Notes: a model not told the origin generated them from the letters alone. A DNA stretch of 64,000 nucleotides from Caldarchaeum sp038740895 (GCA_038740895.1 JAVYLK010000003.1:1-64000); one strand, 5' to 3'; counted from the first letter of the stretch, positions 34,232 through 43,013 are shown. Numbers and translations are program-made.

Positions 34232-35217
34232 AAACCCTCGAGACATGTTCCCACGCAGTTAGGAACCGCTAGCACTCTAGCCTCTCTAGACTTTACACGC
34301 CTCGCATACACTACCGCTTGGTCGAGCGTGTCAGCCTGCCGAGCGTTGAGAACCTTCTCAACAACTGTGGAGGGAAGCGCCGTGACCAGCACAACTTTGT
34401 GTTTCTCGGCTACTGCCTTCCAAGCATTCCACCGCTCGACTAATTCAGAGTCTTGGACGTGCTCGCCCTTGGCGAGCTTCAGCAACCATTCCTCGCCTAA
34501 TCCTTCAGAGGACTCGAACATGAAAACCACAACCTTGCCGGGCTCTAGCTTCGATACGGAGGACGCCATGTGGAGGCATGCCGAGAAACGCTTGTCGACA
34601 GGATGTCCGGGACCTCCGACGAGCACGACGTCTGCGGGGTTGTTCGGCGAGTACTTGGACAACTCTTCAGCCCTACGTACAGCCATCTGGGAGACTTCCT
34701 CGAACTCGCCCACCATAACCTCGGCCACATAGCCTCCGCATCCAACTACGGGGGACACCAGCCTCAAACCGTGGCTGGGTTTTTTCCAGAGGTCTTTGGG
34801 TCCGATCACTCTTCCACCCCAGTACACGGCGGGCGAGAATAGAAGCGTTTTGGACGGGTCTGCTTTGTCCGTTCCTGTTAATGGCTGTATCTTCTTGACT
34901 TCTGGCAACAGCTTCCTCACGTATTCATACAGGCTCTTCTCAGTTTGAGCATCAGCGTACCGCCACGATGAAACATACACCTCGACGCTGGGAAAGTTTT
35001 CGGTGCATGTCCCAACCGTCGACACCACAGCCTCGTCGTACCCGTCAACTGCGTAAACGTAGTCTACGACCACAGCCTCCACCACATCTTCGAGACAACG
35101 TCTTATCTCATCGGTGTAGCTGGCATGCCTGCTTCCGGACGGGTTAAGAACTTCGACCGATTCTTCCAAGTCGGCGAATATTTCTGTGCTACCGTACTTG
35201 AACCAGACCTCCACCAT
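34228..35217 (-). CDS. LarA-like (DUF2088) protein
   Basis: 329 aa. The C-terminal half resembles nickel-dependent lactate racemase LarA family proteins: DVVLVGGPGHPVDKRFSACLHMASS and FESSEGLGEEWLLKLA correspond to the LarA C-terminal domain. The N-terminal half is divergent, and I cannot place the nickel-pincer His/Lys residues, so racemase activity is not assured. It diverges from the F420 operon, with TATA elements for both directions between them. An isomerase or racemase on a small hydroxy acid is the family expectation. Confidence 0.6.
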   Translation of the reverse strand: MVEVWFKYGSTEIFADLEESVEVLNPSGSRHASYTDEIRRCLEDVVEAVVVDYVYAVDGYDEAVVSTVGTCTENFPSVEVYVSSWRYADAQTEKSLYEYVRKLLPEVKKIQPLTGTDKADPSKTLLFSPAVYWGGRVIGPKDLWKKPSHGLRLVSPVVGCGGYVAEVMVGEFEEVSQMAVRRAEELSKYSPNNPADVVLVGGPGHPVDKRFSACLHMASSVSKLEPGKVVVFMFESSEGLGEEWLLKLAKGEHVQDSELVERWNAWKAVAEKHKVVLVTALPSTVVEKVLNARQADTLDQAVVYARRVKSREARVLAVPNCVGTCLEGF

Positions 35218-35241
35218 CTTTGTTGCCGATGGCTCAACGCC

Positions 35242-35270
35242 TTCTTAAAAAGCCGCCATAGGTTTAAAAT
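35242..35270. promoter_or_regulatory. Divergent TATA elements between LarA-like and F420 genes
   Basis: Leftward TTTTTAAGAA (35242-35251) is ~27-30 nt from ATG 35217; rightward TTTAAAAT (35263-35270) is ~28 nt from ATG 35295. Both give leaderless transcripts. Confidence 0.55.
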
Positions 35271-35294
35271 AAGAACGCAGAGGCTGATCGATGG

Positions 35295-35921
35295 ATGGGT
35301 TCGGAGGGTTTCTTGAGATTTCTGAGGAGCCGTAGAACTTCTAAGATGCTCGGTTCTGGACATGTGCCGGCCGAGGTGGTTGTGAAGGCTGTTGAGGCGG
35401 GTGTGTGGGCTGCGAACGCTCATGGATATCAGCCTTGGAGGTTTGTCGTCGTCGACGATGAGAGTGTTAAGGAGCGGCTGCTGGATGAAATGGGGAGGGA
35501 TTGGCTGGAGGACTTGACCGGCGACGGCATGGAGCGTAGCAAGGCTGAGATGATTGTGAAGATGGCGAAAAACAGAAGCCGTCGAGCGGCTTTCCTCATA
35601 ATTGCATGCCTGAGTATGAAGGACATGGATGTTTACTGGGACAGCCGCCGGTGCAGTCTGGAGTACGTGATGGGTGTCCAGAGCGTCGCAGCAGCCGTGC
35701 AGAACATCCTGCTGGCCGTCCACGCCCTTGGATACGGCTCCTGCTGGAGATGCTCGCCCCTGTTTGCTCAGAATGCTGTGAGGAGGGTTCTGGGAATTCC
35801 GCCGGACGTCGAGCCTCAGGCGATGGTTGAGGTAGGACTCAGGGGAGGTGAGACGTCTGGACTTCGTAAGCCTCTCGGTGAAGTTGCTTTCTTGAATAGA
35901 TGGGGGAGGCCGTTATGCTGA
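35295..35921 (+). CDS. Nitroreductase-family FMN protein, FbiB C-domain-like
   Basis: 208 aa. Nitroreductase fold: RSRRTSKML (FMN-binding Arg/Ser), AANAHGYQPWRFVVVDD, then MGVQSVAAAVQNILLAVHALGYGSCWRCSPLF, close to the C-terminal domain of mycobacterial FbiB, which reduces dehydro-F420-0. It heads an operon with cofD and cofC, so reduction of a dehydro-F420 intermediate is a good inference. FbiB's N-terminal CofE ligase part is absent and no cofE is in the window. Confidence 0.82.
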   Translation: MGSEGFLRFLRSRRTSKMLGSGHVPAEVVVKAVEAGVWAANAHGYQPWRFVVVDDESVKERLLDEMGRDWLEDLTGDGMERSKAEMIVKMAKNRSRRAAFLIIACLSMKDMDVYWDSRRCSLEYVMGVQSVAAAVQNILLAVHALGYGSCWRCSPLFAQNAVRRVLGIPPDVEPQAMVEVGLRGGETSGLRKPLGEVAFLNRWGRPLC

Positions 35922-36847
35922 CCGCCTTGGCTGGAGGCGTTGGTGCTACGAAGCTGTTGGTCGGGCTGAAGCATGCCATGGGCCCTGAGCGTGGGGCTGC
36001 GGTGGTCAACACGGGGGACGACGAGGTTTTCTACGGGCTTCACGTCTCTCCCGACTTGGACACGGTTGTGTACGGCCTGGCGGGACTGGGTGACGCTGAG
36101 CGGGGATGGGGAGTCTTGGGCGACAGCTTCAACGCCTTGGAGATGCTTGGAAGGCTGGGCTGCGAAACATGGTTCAAGCTGGGCGACAGAGACTTGGCAG
36201 TAAGCCTGTACAGGACTATGAGGATGATGGAAGGTGCTTCCCTTACGCAGGCTACTGAGGAGATTGCCGCCAAGCTGGGTGCCGGCTGGAGAGTGCTGCC
36301 CATGACGGACGATAGGGTTAGAACCATGGTCGAGACCGAGCTGGGGATAATGCCTTTCCAGCAGTATTTCGTAAAGCACGGCCACAGTCTTAAGGTAAGG
36401 AGGATTGTCTTGGAGGGTGTTGAGCATGCCCGTCCGACCCAGGCGGTCCTACAAGCGATCGACACAGCCGACCATGTGGTCCTCTGCCCGAGCAACCCCC
36501 TCGTAAGCATATCCCCTATACTTTCGCTCGAGGGTGTTAGAGAGAGGCTCAGGAGGGTTGAGGCGAAGATACTGGCTGTCAGCCCCTTCGTGGGAGGCCG
36601 TGCGTTGAAGGGACCTGCCGCGAGCATGATGGTTGACCTAGGTTTTGACCCGTCTCCGGCCGGAGTGGCGAGGCTCTACGGTGACTTCCTCGATGTTTTG
36701 GTGTTCGACATCGCTGACTCCTCGTACGTTGAAGAGGTGAGGGCTTTGGGGGTCAAGCCTGTTGCCGCTAGGACGATGATGAATACTCTGGAAGATAAAG
36801 TTCTTCTTGCGAGGACAGTTCTGCGGGAGCTGGGAGCGGTTAGTTGA
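35915..36847 (+). CDS. cofD: CofD, 2-phospho-L-lactate/PEP transferase of F420 synthesis
   Basis: 310 aa from ATG 35915, with a strong GGGGGAGG site 5 nt upstream and 7 nt overlap with the nitroreductase gene. CofD transfers the lactyl- or enolpyruvyl-phospho moiety to Fo. Signatures: LAGGVGATKLLVGL (start), VNTGDDEVFYGLHVSPDLDTV, GDRDLAVSLYR, CPSNPLVSISPIL and ALKGPAASMM. Cytosolic. Ends with a TTGA overlap into cofC. Confidence 0.95.
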   Translation: MLTALAGGVGATKLLVGLKHAMGPERGAAVVNTGDDEVFYGLHVSPDLDTVVYGLAGLGDAERGWGVLGDSFNALEMLGRLGCETWFKLGDRDLAVSLYRTMRMMEGASLTQATEEIAAKLGAGWRVLPMTDDRVRTMVETELGIMPFQQYFVKHGHSLKVRRIVLEGVEHARPTQAVLQAIDTADHVVLCPSNPLVSISPILSLEGVRERLRRVEAKILAVSPFVGGRALKGPAASMMVDLGFDPSPAGVARLYGDFLDVLVFDIADSSYVEEVRALGVKPVAARTMMNTLEDKVLLARTVLRELGAVS

Positions 36848-37428
36848 GATGCTATGCTGTCCTGCCTGTGAAGAAGCTGGAGGACGCCAAGACGAGGCTG
36901 CGTACAGCCTTGTCGGGGGCTGAGAGGCGGAGGCTGGTTTTACGGCTTTTAGTGAGGACTGGTGTTCTCTGCGAGGCTGCTGGGTTGGAGGTCCTCGTTG
37001 TGTCGAGCGACCCCGATGTTGAGAAAGCCTCGGACAAACGTGGATGGAGGCTGGTCGACGACTCGGGCCTGGGTCTTAACCCTTCGATACGGAGAGCTTT
37101 AAAATCCCTGACGCATGCTCCAGTCCTGATTGTGCTGCCCGACCTGCCGCTTTTGAGCTTAGCTAGCATCGAGGCTGTGCTAAGCATCGGCGGGGGTAAA
37201 GGCTGCGTCGTATGCCCCGACCTGAGGCTAAAGGGTTCTAACATGCTTTACCATTTTGACGGAGGAAGCCTCTTCCCGATGTTCGGGGCCGACAGCTACC
37301 GGCGTCATCTGGCAAGCCTGAGCCGGCGTTTCCCTACAAAGACCTACGTCGAGCTCGGGACGGCGCTCGACCTAGACAAGCCCAGCGACCTACTTCTTCT
37401 TTCTAGGCTTTCTCCGACTCCTGTTTAG
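36844..37428 (+). CDS. cofC: CofC, 2-phospho-L-lactate (or PEP) guanylyltransferase
   Basis: 194 aa, TTG start overlapping the cofD stop. Nucleotidyltransferase fold: AVLPVKKLEDAKTRL (GTP loop), VVSSDPDVE, DSGLGLNPSI and LIVLPDLPLL with the metal-binding Asp. It makes the GPP-lactate/enolpyruvyl donor used by CofD. The 3' end overlaps the convergent gene by 39 nt. Confidence 0.92.
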   Translation: MRCYAVLPVKKLEDAKTRLRTALSGAERRRLVLRLLVRTGVLCEAAGLEVLVVSSDPDVEKASDKRGWRLVDDSGLGLNPSIRRALKSLTHAPVLIVLPDLPLLSLASIEAVLSIGGGKGCVVCPDLRLKGSNMLYHFDGGSLFPMFGADSYRRHLASLSRRFPTKTYVELGTALDLDKPSDLLLLSRLSPTPV

Positions 37429-38739
37429 CACGAAGACAGTTAGGACGAGGAAGAGGGGAATTAGGAGAAGCAGCTCTGTGAGGAGGGAGAGGACCGTCTG
37501 CCCCTGTGGTGGAGCTTCAGGCGTTGTGGCTATGGTTATTGAAGGGGAGGTGGTGGAGGTTCTGTAGTCGAGCTCTCCGACCTTCTGGTATACGTTGTTG
37601 CCTGCCACGTCTGTTGCGTTGACGTAGAGCTCAACTCTAGACACCTCGGCAGACTGTCTGTACACTCCCGTGAAAATTTCGCCTCTCTGAACCATGTCGA
37701 ACTCCTTGAAGGCCGCTACGTAGATTCCCGTGTACTCGACTGCGACAAGCTTTACCGAGGCTAAGTCTTGCTCAGGGTCTGAAACCCTCACCCTAACTTC
37801 AGCCGAACCATCCTGAAGCCTGTTCACCACCCAGTTGGACACCGTTGGTGTTCTCGAGTCGTAGATGAAACCAATCTTGTTAGAAATGGAGTCGAGGAAC
37901 CATATCCTAGATTGGGCCCCGGCTGCGACGGAGCTGGGCGACGCTGAGGCGAGGCTTGACTCTCTGTAGCCTGTCTGGTCGACCACGCCGACCACTCTTC
38001 TGGACACGCTGGAGTAGACAAGCTTGTCTCCAATCACGGCCGTCGAGGAGGGGAAGGTCGCTCGGGGGAGGGATGTTCTCTGTACGATGGACCCGCCTGA
38101 AACCTTAAGCACGTTGTCGTTGTTCAATACCAGCCAAGCGGCGTCCTCAACCGCCTCGACTCTGACGACGGAGCCCTCTACTCTGATGCTTTCGGCGACG
38201 CCGTTCCTCACGACCACTAGGCTGTCCAGCGACCTGGCAACGGCCCAGACGGCTCCGTCGGAGGCCGAGAGATAGCTGAGCCCGTCAGCCACGTCCACGT
38301 CGTAGCTCTCCAGCACCTTCAAGCTCTCGGGATCCAGCTTAACGACTGTCCGTGCCGCCGGGTAGGAGACGTAGACGTGCCTGCCGTCCGTGGCGAGCCC
38401 TCCTGCACGCATTTCGAGGTTATGAATCGAAGACTGTTTCGAAGCTAGGTCCACGACGAAAAGGCTGTTCCTCGTGGAGAGAAGGGCCACGGCTTTTTCC
38501 TTGGCGAATACGGTCTTGTCGACCCTGCTGGGAGCTTCAAACTCGACGTAAGAACTCAAGTCCACCCTGTAAAGACCCAGGACAGGCCTGTCGGCGAAAG
38601 ACACAGCCACCCACATTCCGCCGTCCGAGTCTATCTTGGAAGGCGTTCCGCCGAAAACCACGTCGACCATCTGGGGGGGCGACAGACCCCATGCTAGGGG
38701 TAGGAAGGAAGCCAGAAGAAGCAGCGGAACAAGCCTCAT
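37390..38739 (-). CDS. Surface-anchored beta-propeller protein
   Basis: 449 aa. Signal peptide (LVPLLLLASFLPLAWG), a propeller of repeating strands up to ~residue 310 (VAVSFADRPVLGLYRVDL, HVYVSYPAARTVVKLDPESL and similar, like Vgb/SMP-30 propellers), an Ig-like segment (VRVSDPEQDLASVKLVAV), and a C-terminal transmembrane helix with RSRRKPRKKK anchor. Outward-facing envelope protein, function unknown. TATA at 38763-38770 gives a leaderless start at 38739. Confidence 0.78.
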   Translation of the reverse strand: MRLVPLLLLASFLPLAWGLSPPQMVDVVFGGTPSKIDSDGGMWVAVSFADRPVLGLYRVDLSSYVEFEAPSRVDKTVFAKEKAVALLSTRNSLFVVDLASKQSSIHNLEMRAGGLATDGRHVYVSYPAARTVVKLDPESLKVLESYDVDVADGLSYLSASDGAVWAVARSLDSLVVVRNGVAESIRVEGSVVRVEAVEDAAWLVLNNDNVLKVSGGSIVQRTSLPRATFPSSTAVIGDKLVYSSVSRRVVGVVDQTGYRESSLASASPSSVAAGAQSRIWFLDSISNKIGFIYDSRTPTVSNWVVNRLQDGSAEVRVRVSDPEQDLASVKLVAVEYTGIYVAAFKEFDMVQRGEIFTGVYRQSAEVSRVELYVNATDVAGNNVYQKVGELDYRTSTTSPSITIATTPEAPPQGQTVLSLLTELLLLIPLFLVLTVFVLNRSRRKPRKKK

Positions 38740-38762
38740 CCCATCCTACACTAACTAGTCTC

Positions 38763-38770
38763 TATAAGTG
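38763..38770 (-). promoter_or_regulatory. TATA box for the surface propeller gene
   Basis: Minus-strand ACTTATAG, ~27 nt before ATG 38739 and just past the 3' end of tRNA-Gly. Confidence 0.45.
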
Positions 38771-38780
38771 TTTTTACCGA

Positions 38781-38884
38781 TGCGGCGGGCGGGATTTGAA
38801 CCCGCGACTCGGGCCCGCGGCAAGCCAGCGCGCGGAACTCCCAGCGTGGCAGGCTGGTGTCCTACCAGGCTAGACGACCGCCGC
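38781..38884 (-). tRNA. tRNA-Gly(GCC) with a 30-nt intron in the variable region
   Basis: Read on the minus strand: acceptor GCGGCGG/CCGCCGC with discriminator A; D arm GTCT-AGCCTGGTA-GGAC; anticodon arm CCAGC-CTGCCAC-GCTGG, anticodon GCC at 38850-38848; T arm GCGGG-TTCAAAT-CCCGC. Between anticodon and T stems lie 35 nt; removing 38837-38808 leaves the normal 5-nt variable loop GAGTC and a 74-nt mature tRNA. A TATA lies ~27 nt upstream. Confidence 0.93.
38808..38837 (-). other. tRNA-Gly intron (bulge-helix-bulge, variable region)
   Basis: Intron stem TCCGCG/CGCGGG, central helix TGGG/CCCG and two identical 3-nt bulges AGT. Both junctions carry GAGT, a short direct repeat, so the exact cut is ambiguous by a few bases but the product is the same. 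An outer exon stem is not evident, so this is a relaxed BHB. Confidence 0.8.
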
Positions 38885-38906
38885 ACGCAACGAACTTGGT
38901 CGCAGA

Positions 38907-38916
38907 ATTATTTAAA
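38907..38916 (-). promoter_or_regulatory. TATA box for tRNA-Gly
   Basis: Minus-strand TTTAAATAAT-type element, centre ~27 nt before the tRNA 5' end at 38884. Confidence 0.55.
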
Positions 38917-39153
38917 CGATTTCCTTCCAAGGCCCGGAAGAGCTTGTCGAGCCACCACCCATGTCCTAATCTTGCTGAACCCTTTGGTCTTTACGGCGGA
39001 AGCGGTTGTGGTATGCGTGCGAGTTGTGGGCTAGGATGACGCCGGCGACGGAGCTGACTGGAGGCTGGCGAACAACATCCAAGCCAGCAGATACCGTACT
39101 CTTCAATAGGCCTGTCGCCGAAAAGAAAAAAGAAACTCAAACCTAATTCGCGT

Positions 39154-40407
39154 TCAAATCTTAAAGGTCTGGCCTTTTTCGGGTGATGCCGCCTCTGCTC
39201 CCAGCTCTGAAGAGGACCAGCTTGCTAGTAAGCTGCACTGCTGCGGCTCGCCGTGTACTGTGAAGACTTTGGTGCTGGACTCTATCTTCTTGAGGTAGTC
39301 GTGGAGCTGGCTTCTCCCCGCATGTCCAGAGAAACGGAACTGCTTGACCTTGCAGTTGGCCGGCTTCTCAACGCCGTCCGCCACGAGAACCCCTCTGTTG
39401 AGCAGTATCTCTCCCGGGGTTCCTGGTATCTGGAAGCTGGCGAGGAAGATGGCCGACTTCTCGTCCTCAACGACTCTCGGCGCGTAGAACATAGCAGGCC
39501 CTCCCTTCAGCATGCCGGCAGGCGACACTATCACGCCTGGCTCGGACAGGGCGTTCTGCCTCCCACGTCTTCCATGCACTATTCTAGTCTTCCGGCTCGC
39601 CTTCTCGAGAACTTCGACCCCGTCAACGAACTTCTTATCGCTTAGGTAGAACTCCATAGCTTTCTTCGCCATTCCGTCAAGCCAGACGGGGTGCTTGAAG
39701 TTGTGTGCGGTCAGTATGCATATTATCTCCTGAGCTCTGCCGACCGAGAAGGCGGGGACGAGGACAACCCCTCCGTCGTCGACGACCTCTTTACAGGATT
39801 TCACAAACTCTTTCTCAAGCTCCTGACGCGGCATATGGTCTTCGTGAGCGTAGGTTGACTCTATCACCACGGCGTCGACGGTCCCCAGCGCGGTGTCGGC
39901 GCCGTCAAGAAGCCTAGTCCGAACCGTTGTGAAATCTCCCGTGTACACAAGAGTTTTGTCTCCGTTCACAATCACCTGAGCGCTCCCCGGGATGTGGCCT
40001 GCGTCGACGAGCTCTATCTCCAAGTCTCCCACTCTGAACGGCTCCCGGTAGAAAACGGTCTTGGTGTTCTGCAGCATCCTGTCCATCTCCCTCCTCTCGA
40101 AGAGAAGATGGTCTCCCGATAGCTTTATGAAATCTTGAACGAGCAGGCTCGCTGTGTCCCTCGTCATCGACGTGCAGTAGAGCTTTTGTGCGTGGCTTAT
40201 GTACAGCATGGGCAAGGCGCCGGAATGGTCTAGATGGGCGTGAGTGAGAATCGCTGCGTTGAGTTTACGCGTCTCGACCGGTAGCGGGAACTCGGGATGG
40301 TCGTTCAGCATCACGCCATAGTCCAGAAGAACCCGGGTGTTCTTGTACGAGACCTCGACCGCTGACCTTCCAACCTCAAGGGTTCCGCCTAGAAACCTAA
40401 CCTCCAT
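39154..40407 (-). CDS. Beta-CASP metallo-beta-lactamase RNase (aCPSF2-type)
   Basis: 417 aa with no N-terminal KH domains, matching aCPSF2 rather than aCPSF1. Metal motif HAHLDHSGALP, then DAGHIPGSAQV, VYTGDF, ESTYAHEDH and the beta-CASP motif region VSPAGML, GTPGEIL and FSGHAGRSQLHDY with FTVHGEPQQC. These enzymes cleave and trim RNA 5'-3' in archaeal mRNA processing and decay. Single gene with a TATA-like element ~28 nt upstream. Confidence 0.93.
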   Translation of the reverse strand: MEVRFLGGTLEVGRSAVEVSYKNTRVLLDYGVMLNDHPEFPLPVETRKLNAAILTHAHLDHSGALPMLYISHAQKLYCTSMTRDTASLLVQDFIKLSGDHLLFERREMDRMLQNTKTVFYREPFRVGDLEIELVDAGHIPGSAQVIVNGDKTLVYTGDFTTVRTRLLDGADTALGTVDAVVIESTYAHEDHMPRQELEKEFVKSCKEVVDDGGVVLVPAFSVGRAQEIICILTAHNFKHPVWLDGMAKKAMEFYLSDKKFVDGVEVLEKASRKTRIVHGRRGRQNALSEPGVIVSPAGMLKGGPAMFYAPRVVEDEKSAIFLASFQIPGTPGEILLNRGVLVADGVEKPANCKVKQFRFSGHAGRSQLHDYLKKIESSTKVFTVHGEPQQCSLLASWSSSELGAEAASPEKGQTFKI

Positions 40408-40486
40408 TCTTTACTCCACGACTCCTTAACTTTCATAAACGGCTTTCCGTTCTGGTTTTTCAGCATCAAGCTGCCTTTTATGTATA

Positions 40487-40735
40487 TTACGGGGCTGACC
40501 CCGTTAGAAACCCTCCCAAGATGCCGAGGAAATAGCCGGCGACCCCCATGCTTACCCCAAGGTCGAACGCTGCATCCCGCTTGAGGTAGGCTTTGAAGAA
40601 AGGCAGGGGGAACGGCGTCGCCGCCGACCCTCCCTCGTACTGCTGTGTTTTGTAGACATCCCAGCAGAGCCAGAAACCTCCAATAGTCAAGCCTGCTCCG
40701 ACGGCCGAAACCAGTACCCCCAGAAGCTCAATCAC
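40487..40735 (-). CDS. Small two-helix membrane protein
   Basis: 82 aa, GTG start. Two membrane helices (residues ~5-26 and 58-78) flank a polar loop with YKTQQYEGGSAATPFPLPFF. Codon use and the ordered helix-loop-helix plan look genuine. No family recognised. It diverges from deoxyhypusine synthase. Confidence 0.6.
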   Translation of the reverse strand: MIELLGVLVSAVGAGLTIGGFWLCWDVYKTQQYEGGSAATPFPLPFFKAYLKRDAAFDLGVSMGVAGYFLGILGGFLTGSAP

Positions 40736-40773
40736 TTCCCCAACACCTCACCAAGCATGGCCGCCGAGCATGG

Positions 40774-40781
40774 TTTATAAT
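40774..40781 (+). promoter_or_regulatory. TATA box for deoxyhypusine synthase
   Basis: TTTATAAT centred ~28 nt before ATG 40805; leaderless transcript expected. Confidence 0.55.
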
Positions 40782-40804
40782 AGGCTTATCGAGCATAACG
40801 GTTC

Positions 40805-41728
40805 ATGCTAGTCGAGGACCTCCGGCTAGGTAAAGAAGTCTCAGCCGTCGGGCTGCTGAGGATGATGTCTAGGATGGGCGGGTTCATGGGCATGCATGTA
40901 GGCCATGCGTTCGAGGTTCTAAGCGAAATGGTGAGGGATGAATCATGCCTGAGGGGCTTGTCTTTCACGGGCAACTTGGTTGCCACGGGTCTTCGGGGAG
41001 TGTTGGTGGAGCTTCTGAGGAGAAGGCTTTTCGACCTCGTGGTGACGACTTGCGGCGCTTTAGACCATGACATCGCCCGCACGCGTTCCTTCTACAGGCA
41101 GGGAAGCTTCGACGCCGACGACTGGCAGCTCGCCGAGAGGAACATCCACAGGCTTGGAAGCGTCTTCATAGACCAGGATAGCTACGGCGTCGTAGTTGAG
41201 AAGGAGGTCAAGAGCCTGCTGGACGAACTTGGTCTTGAGGGGGGTGTCGCTGGCCACAGGCTTTGCTGGATGCTGGGCGAGAGGCTTGGGTCGGAGAGCT
41301 CCATCCTCTACTGGTGCTGGAGGAATAAGATACCGGTTTTCGTTCCGGGAATAGTTGACGGCGCCGTCGGATACCAGCTCTGGCTCCAGGGAGGGAAGAG
41401 AGGTGTTTACGTAGACTTGGTCGCAGACATGAACCTTCTCGACGAGATGATGTGGAAAGCTGGCAGGAAGGGGGGGCTCTTGGTAGGCGGAGGCATATCC
41501 AAGCATCATCTCCTCTGGTGGTCTCAGTTCGGTGGTGAGGGTCTCGACTACGCTGTCTACATATCGGCGGCGGACGAGTATGACGGAAGCCTCAGCGGTG
41601 CAAGACCCCGTGAAGCAGTATCATGGCACAAAGTCTCGCCCAAGTCTAGGCATGTGTTCGTGAAGGGGGACGCAACGGTCGTCCTTCCCCTGCTGGCTCT
41701 TGGGCTGGTGCAGTCTCTAGAAGGTTAA
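40805..41728 (+). CDS. dys: Deoxyhypusine synthase
   Basis: 307 aa. It transfers the aminobutyl group of spermidine to a lysine of aIF5A, first step of hypusine formation. Motifs: FTGNLVATGLRG (NAD), TTCGALDHDIAR, VGGGISKHH and the spermidine/active-site region DEYDGSLSGARPREAVSWHK with the catalytic Lys. Length is typical of archaea. It converges with lysC (4-nt overlap). A HEAT protein resembling deoxyhypusine hydroxylase is encoded 7 kb away. Confidence 0.95.
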   Translation: MLVEDLRLGKEVSAVGLLRMMSRMGGFMGMHVGHAFEVLSEMVRDESCLRGLSFTGNLVATGLRGVLVELLRRRLFDLVVTTCGALDHDIARTRSFYRQGSFDADDWQLAERNIHRLGSVFIDQDSYGVVVEKEVKSLLDELGLEGGVAGHRLCWMLGERLGSESSILYWCWRNKIPVFVPGIVDGAVGYQLWLQGGKRGVYVDLVADMNLLDEMMWKAGRKGGLLVGGGISKHHLLWWSQFGGEGLDYAVYISAADEYDGSLSGARPREAVSWHKVSPKSRHVFVKGDATVVLPLLALGLVQSLEG

Positions 41729-42939
41729 ACTCTCAACTCTTCGACGCTCTGTTTAACGAGCCTAACAGCCTTGTCCACGTCCCTCGTAGAGACGAAGATC
41801 CTTATGGACGAGCTTATGGTGAGGATTCCGTAGACGTTGATGGCGTTGGAGGCCAGCGGCTGGACAACCCGGTGAACGATTCCAGGCACGGTCTCGAGCA
41901 TGGGGCCGTAGACTCTGATGAGGCTGAGGTGAGGAAAGTGGCTCACAGCCTTCCCCAAGCCATGGCCGACGAAGTAGTCGTGAAGCTTCTCGACAACTTC
42001 CCCGTCCCCGTCCAAGTAAAGTATCATCGACTCCTCCTCGACGGAGACCGCGAGCACCCTAGCTCCGGACATTCTCAAAGCCGAAACGGCTGCGGATATC
42101 TTCTCAGGGTCCCTCATGGACCTGCCTAGAATAGTCACCATAGTGGCGTTTGTGTTGTCTAGGCTTACGTCCAGCCTCGGCCTGTCCTCGCCAATTATGA
42201 CTGTCCCGGTTGTTTCTAGGCTGTCTAGGGAGCCTATCCTGACCTTACCTCTTGGATGAAGGAAAGACAATGCTTTGGAGTGGATTATCTTGGCTCCTCC
42301 CTTGCTAAGCTTTAGAACCTCGTCGACAGTCAGAACCTCGAGAACGTTCGTGTTCGAGACGTTCTTCGGGTCTGACGAATACACCCCAGCCACATCCTTT
42401 ACGAGAATCACTTCGTCGGCGTCGAGGCAGTTGGCGAGAACCAAAGCCGTAGTGTCGCTTCCTCCCCGGCCCATAGTAGTTATCCTGCCTGTCTTTGAAA
42501 CTGCGACGAACCCGCAGACAACAGGCACTACGCCGGCCCTTAGCATGTTCTCTAAGCCGTTCCTAACCCTCTTTCTGCACTCTTCGAGAATGGGGGTTGA
42601 GTCGAGGTGCTTGCCGTCGCTCACTATAGGCCACTCAGCCATGCTCGGGTCGATGAAGACAGCGTCCAGCCCGTGCTTCTGAAGAGCTACTGCGAACAGC
42701 CTCGCGCTAGTCCTCTCCCCCATGGCTAGAACTTCGTCGACCATGGCTGGCGATGCTTCGTGGTTTATCCGCTGAACTGTCTTGAGAAGCTCGTCTGTCA
42801 CGCCTTTCAGGGCTGAAACAACGACTAACACCTCCCCCCTCTGACGCAGCCTCCCAACATATTCTGCTGCTTTCCTGAGGTTTTCGTCGTCGGACAGCAC
42901 AGACCCGCCGAACTTGACGACAACCCTAGCCACCTGCAT
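41725..42939 (-). CDS. lysC: Aspartate kinase
   Basis: 404 aa. ATP-dependent phosphorylation of aspartate, entry to threonine, methionine and lysine synthesis. N-terminal VVKFGGSVLSD, GRGGSDTTALVLA (substrate loop) and VAGVYSSDPKNV; C-terminal ~120 residues are two ACT domains (VTILGRSM and LIRVYGPMLETVPGI), implying feedback regulation by an amino acid. A TTTAAATAAC element at ~43003-43012 gives a ~40-nt leader. Confidence 0.94.
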   Translation of the reverse strand: MQVARVVVKFGGSVLSDDENLRKAAEYVGRLRQRGEVLVVVSALKGVTDELLKTVQRINHEASPAMVDEVLAMGERTSARLFAVALQKHGLDAVFIDPSMAEWPIVSDGKHLDSTPILEECRKRVRNGLENMLRAGVVPVVCGFVAVSKTGRITTMGRGGSDTTALVLANCLDADEVILVKDVAGVYSSDPKNVSNTNVLEVLTVDEVLKLSKGGAKIIHSKALSFLHPRGKVRIGSLDSLETTGTVIIGEDRPRLDVSLDNTNATMVTILGRSMRDPEKISAAVSALRMSGARVLAVSVEEESMILYLDGDGEVVEKLHDYFVGHGLGKAVSHFPHLSLIRVYGPMLETVPGIVHRVVQPLASNAINVYGILTISSSIRIFVSTRDVDKAVRLVKQSVEELRV

Positions 42940-43013
42940 TCACCCGTAGAAAGCCATGGCGGAGCGTCAACTCGGTGAACCCGGCGGCTCAGCGGGAGGA
43001 CGTTATTTAAACG

